Part shown: positions 5,802-7,730 of the stretch, piece by piece | How the letters are laid out: each line of letters starts with the position of its first letter | Position numbering within the stretch: position 1 is the first letter of the stretch | DNA from: Streptomyces violaceus | GTDB taxonomy: Bacteria > Actinomycetota > Actinomycetes > Streptomycetales > Streptomycetaceae | Direction of reading: 5' to 3' | Length of the DNA: 7,730 nt | Assembly: GCA_000715635.1 (NCBI GenBank) | Contig: KL569152.1 | Location: forward strand, 373-8,102 | The notes under the pieces: model-generated | The model's database searches: none | The model's input: the letters and a program-made list of their open reading frames with translations, nothing else | Told to the model about the DNA's origin: nothing | Position numbers and translations under genes: made by a program

Positions 5802-6221
5802 ATGTCGGTGGTCCTCGGCTACGACGAATCCCCGGGCGCCCGGCGCGCGCTGCAGGTCGCGATCGAGGTGGCGGCCGCGTACGGCGAACCGCTGGTGCTC
5901 GTCTACGGCGCCGCCGCCCCCGGCGTCACGGGGGACGAGTACACGGCGCACCACGAGGCCGTCCGCGAGGCCGGACACTCCGCACTCGGCCACGCGGTCC
6001 GGGTGGCCGGGGAGGCCGGCGTGCGCACCACGGTCGAGATCATCGACCAGCGGCCCGCGCAGGCCCTGATCGACGCCGCGGCACGCCATCGCGGCAGGGT
6101 GATCGTGGTGGGCACATGGGGCGAGAGCCCGGTGCGCGGGGCGCTGCTGGGCTCGACTCCCCACAAGCTGCTGCACCTCTCGAGCGTCCCCGTCCTCTGC
6201 GTGCCTGCCGCCGAGTCATGA
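5802..6221 (+). CDS. Universal stress protein (UspA family, ATP-binding type)
   Basis: A 139-residue single-domain Usp. The N-terminus MSVVLGYDESPGARRAL has the first beta strand and the Asp (D8) that contacts adenine. The C-terminal half carries the intact ATP-binding pattern G-2x-G-9x-G-(S/T): G104 and G107 in VVGTWG, then G117-S118 in LLGST. Members of this type bind ATP and are usually dimers that modulate partner proteins or stress survival. The ATG is 1 nt after the permease stop, with AAGGAG (5789-5794) inside the last permease codons as ribosome binding site. The pairing suggests it regulates or senses the state of the transporter, as in APC-Usp fusions known elsewhere. Its last codon and stop (TCATGA) overlap the end of the convergent ferredoxin-like gene. 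Confidence 0.92.
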   Translation: MSVVLGYDESPGARRALQVAIEVAAAYGEPLVLVYGAAAPGVTGDEYTAHHEAVREAGHSALGHAVRVAGEAGVRTTVEIIDQRPAQALIDAAARHRGRVIVVGTWGESPVRGALLGSTPHKLLHLSSVPVLCVPAAES

Positions 6222-6587
6222 GACGTCCGTGCGGGGCCTCCCCCGTGGGCTGAAGGCGTACAGGTCGAGGATGTCGGGCAGGGGGGCGACACCGGGGCCG
6301 CCCTCGCGGACCCAGGAGACGACGTCCTCGGTCGCGGCCGGGTCGTTGACCAACCCGAGCCACACCGGCCGGGCCCCGGCGGCCCGGCCCGCCGTGGACG
6401 GCTGTACGACGATGACGTTGGCCTGGTCGCAGACGTCGAGGCACTCGGAGACCCGCACGGGCGCCGCCTCGCGCAGCCGCTCGGTCTGGGCCGCGTGGTC
6501 GACGCCGGTCACCTTGCCGCTGCCGCAGCAGCAGTCCCGGCACACGACGACGCGGCACGGAACCCCTCCGGCCGGGCTCGCGGACAT
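6216..6587 (-). CDS. (2Fe-2S) ferredoxin domain protein under cobalamin riboswitch
   Basis: A 123-residue protein resembling the thioredoxin-like [2Fe-2S] ferredoxin family. Cysteine groups are C11, C16, C19, C20, C21 (CRVVVCRDCCCGSG) and C49, C53 (SECLDVCDQANVIVVQPS); the spacing CxxC plus CxxxC suits a 2Fe-2S cluster of this fold. RPVWLGLV (73-80) and WVREGGPGVAPLPDILDLYAF (split around residue 100) are typical of the actinobacterial version. Its role is not established; the riboswitch suggests a function in cobalt, corrin or cobalamin handling, or expression when B12 is scarce. The ATG (6585-6587) has GAGGAAGG 7 nt upstream. No further gene of a cobalt or cobalamin operon follows: the gene ends head-on in the stress protein gene, sharing 6 bases. 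Confidence 0.85.
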   Translation of the reverse strand: MSASPAGGVPCRVVVCRDCCCGSGKVTGVDHAAQTERLREAAPVRVSECLDVCDQANVIVVQPSTAGRAAGARPVWLGLVNDPAATEDVVSWVREGGPGVAPLPDILDLYAFSPRGRPRTDVS

Positions 6588-6594
6588 GCCGCAC

Positions 6595-6640
6595 CCTTCC
6601 TCTCTCCGGGGAGATCCGCCCCGGTGGTTCGTCGAGGAGG
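6595..6640 (-). promoter_or_regulatory. Possible expression platform of the cobalamin riboswitch
   Basis: Between the riboswitch and the start codon lie two competing elements. A perfect 6-bp hairpin pairs CCGGGG with CCCCGG (minus strand, 6624-6606) and ends just before the ribosome binding site GAGGAAGG (6602-6595). Upstream, CCTCCTC (6640-6634) can pair with that site with one bulged A. With no U tract after the hairpin, control of translation start is more likely than termination. Confidence 0.4.
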
Positions 6641-6645
6641 CGACC

Positions 6646-6757
6646 GCGTGAGTCTCCTGGCTCCCGGCCGAGGCCGGTCACAGTGGCGGGACCGCGCCGG
6701 ATTCACACCGGCTTCCTCGTTCCGCCGTCGCCTTGTTCGCCGATCATCCTCGCATGC
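6646..6757 (-). promoter_or_regulatory. Cobalamin riboswitch
   Basis: On the minus strand the conserved core is clear. GGTGTGAATCCGGC and GCGGTCCCGCCACTGTGACC (6709-6674 together with the closing GG) match the P5/P6 junction consensus, and the B12 box appears as GCCAGGAGACTC (6661-6650). A short hairpin, CCGGC-CTCG-GCCGG, sits between them, making this a compact form. P1 can close between GCGAG (6753-6749) and CTCACGC (6652-6646); the outer limits are therefore approximate. Such elements lower expression of the gene downstream when adenosylcobalamin or another corrin binds. The only gene downstream on this strand is the (2Fe-2S) ferredoxin-like gene. Confidence 0.93.
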
Positions 6758-6775
6758 GGCCGTCGCTCGACGAGG

Positions 6776-6812
6776 GCGCCCAGGTCTCACCCCGCACCGA
6801 CTACCTGGGCGC
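6776..6812 (-). terminator. Hairpin terminator after the siderophore synthetase gene
   Basis: GCGCCCAGGT (6776-6785) and ACCTGGGCGC (6803-6812) form a perfect 10-bp GC-rich stem with a 17-nt loop. It begins 8 nt after the IucA/IucC stop codon and ends about 20 nt before the riboswitch. There is no U tract. It probably ends the siderophore transcript and shields the riboswitch, but it also leaves little room for a separate riboswitch promoter. Confidence 0.6.
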
Positions 6813-6820
6813 GCCCCGGG

Positions 6821-7730
6821 TCATGTCCCTTCCCTGAGCGGGTTGGGCAGCGGAAGGTAGCGGGCGTCGGCGCCGTCCGCGCCCGTCCAGCGCAGCAGGA
6901 GGTTCGTCTTGGCGGGGAGGGTGGGCGAGGTGAGCAGGCCGGAGATCTCGGGCAGGTCGTGGCGGGCGAGTTCGCGGCGGGCGGCGGGCCAGGGGGCGAA
7001 ACCGGGGTGGCGTTCGGCGAGGGCGGCGGCGATCTCGGTGAGGTGGTTGACGACCAGGCAGTACACGAGCCGCTCCCAGCCGGCTTCCCGGGAGACGTCC
7101 GGCAGCAGTTTCACGCCCTCGGCATCCCGGTACAGCGCCTGCACGGGCAGGCCGTCGGCGTCCACGGCGACCAGGGTGTTCTGCAGATGAGCCTCGATGA
7201 CGACGCCGTGCCGGGCGAAGGCCTCCAGAGCCGGGGGCACCACTTGCGCCAGATACGCCGCCCACCACGCCCCGGGGTCGGCGGCGCGGTCGAGCGGGCT
7301 GCCGTCGAAGCCCTCGACGAGTCCGGCGGCGAGCAGCGGGGTCGCGCCGGGCAGAAGACGGCCGGCGAAGCCGTCGCGGACGAGGACGGCCAAGGCCTCG
7401 AAGGCGAAGTCGGCGGTGCGGTACCCGCGGTCGCCGAGCCAGGCCGGGGGGCCGTCGAACGTCTCGAAGGCGGCGCACACGGCCGCGTCGGTCCGGCGCA
7501 GGGCGAGCAGGTCGTGGCGCCACAGCCGGCGGATGTCGTTGGTGATGCGCACGTCCAGGCTGAACTTCAGGAAGAGGTCCTGCCCAGGTGCGTAGAGCGT
7601 TCGGATCGCGGCCGTGGGCCAGGTGTCGAAGGCGGTCGTGCCGAGCCGGACCAGCCTGCCGTCCGCGAAGGCCGCGGCGAGCTCCGCGCTCGCCAGGTCC
7701 AGCTGCCAGGGATGGGCCGGCAGCAGCCGG
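6821..7730 (-). CDS. IucA/IucC family siderophore synthetase (C-terminal half, 5' end outside window)
   Basis: The last 302 codons of an NRPS-independent siderophore (NIS) synthetase are visible; family members run to about 550-600 residues. These enzymes use ATP to condense a carboxylate such as citrate or its derivative with an amine or alcohol, in the cytoplasm. Motifs in order from the window edge: LLPAHPWQ, PTAAIRTLYAP, FLKFSLDVRITNDIR (the conserved K-S-ITN-R segment), GVVIEAHLQNTLVAVD (the EAHxQN motif of the nucleotide pocket), then a C-terminal FhuF-like region closing with AKTNLLLRWTG and YLPLPNPL. The GTG at 7550-7552 inside ITN...R is internal, not a start, because the frame stays open and homologous up to 7730. 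Sub-type and product cannot be told without the N-terminal half. The gene is the last of its transcript, ended by the hairpin at 6776-6812. Confidence 0.93.
   Translation of the reverse strand, partial: RLLPAHPWQLDLASAELAAAFADGRLVRLGTTAFDTWPTAAIRTLYAPGQDLFLKFSLDVRITNDIRRLWRHDLLALRRTDAAVCAAFETFDGPPAWLGDRGYRTADFAFEALAVLVRDGFAGRLLPGATPLLAAGLVEGFDGSPLDRAADPGAWWAAYLAQVVPPALEAFARHGVVIEAHLQNTLVAVDADGLPVQALYRDAEGVKLLPDVSREAGWERLVYCLVVNHLTEIAAALAERHPGFAPWPAARRELARHDLPEISGLLTSPTLPAKTNLLLRWTGADGADARYLPLPNPLREGT

Noticed and set aside
4261..6069. Long alternative plus frame and a long minus frame across the APC permease
   Set aside because: Both are Arg/Gly/His-rich shadow frames of a clear twelve-helix permease; neither shows a domain.
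6495..6860. Plus-strand open frames across the riboswitch region
   Set aside because: They lie antisense to a well-conserved cobalamin riboswitch, have no ribosome binding site and show no recognisable protein features.
6821..7552. A complete 243-residue gene starting with GTG at 7552
   Set aside because: The frame continues upstream to the window edge with the IucA/IucC motifs HPWQ and FLKFSLDV, so this GTG is an internal codon.

Overview
The window is very GC-rich, has strong GC bias at third codon positions and densely packed genes with GGAGG-type ribosome binding sites. It also carries protein families typical of soil actinobacteria. I read it as a Streptomyces chromosome, or a very close relative; this rests on composition and protein similarity from memory, with no database search.

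Left part (1-2903). The 5' part of a small hypothetical gene runs leftwards off the edge. A MobA/MocA-type nucleotidyltransferase gene faces right and ends at a hairpin. Next comes malate synthase A (aceB), preceded by an unusually legible promoter, TTGAAC-N17-TAGTAT. Its spacer is almost filled by a 15-bp imperfect palindrome, a textbook position for a repressor and a good candidate for the IclR-type allantoin/glyoxylate regulator AllR. Purine breakdown (xanthine dehydrogenase, then urate, allantoin and glyoxylate) could link the two genes: one may mature the molybdenum cofactor and the other consumes glyoxylate.

Middle part (2861-4291). On the minus strand a HipA-like kinase gene overlaps, through ATGA, a small selenoprotein-W-like (Rdx) thiol redox gene, so the two are probably translated as a coupled pair. 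A strong hairpin inside the last codons of the Rdx gene probably terminates both aceB and this operon. Upstream of the kinase is a near-perfect DtxR/IdeR/DmdR-type iron box. Right behind it lies an orphan stretch that reads as the C-terminal end of a FecCD-type siderophore permease. This looks like the scar of a deleted iron-uptake operon and is the most unusual structure in the window.

Right part (4292-7730). An APC-family amino acid permease and a universal stress protein form a tight operon (1 nt apart, the downstream ribosome binding site lying inside the permease gene). The stress protein gene converges on a small [2Fe-2S] ferredoxin-like gene; the two share the palindromic hexamer TCATGA, which encodes Ser-stop on both strands. 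The ferredoxin-like gene sits behind a minus-strand cobalamin riboswitch. Behind that, after a 10-bp terminator-like hairpin, is the C-terminal half of an IucA/IucC-family siderophore synthetase that continues off the right edge. An iron box, a permease relic, a siderophore synthetase, a cobalamin riboswitch and an Fe-S protein give the right half a metal-homeostasis flavour.
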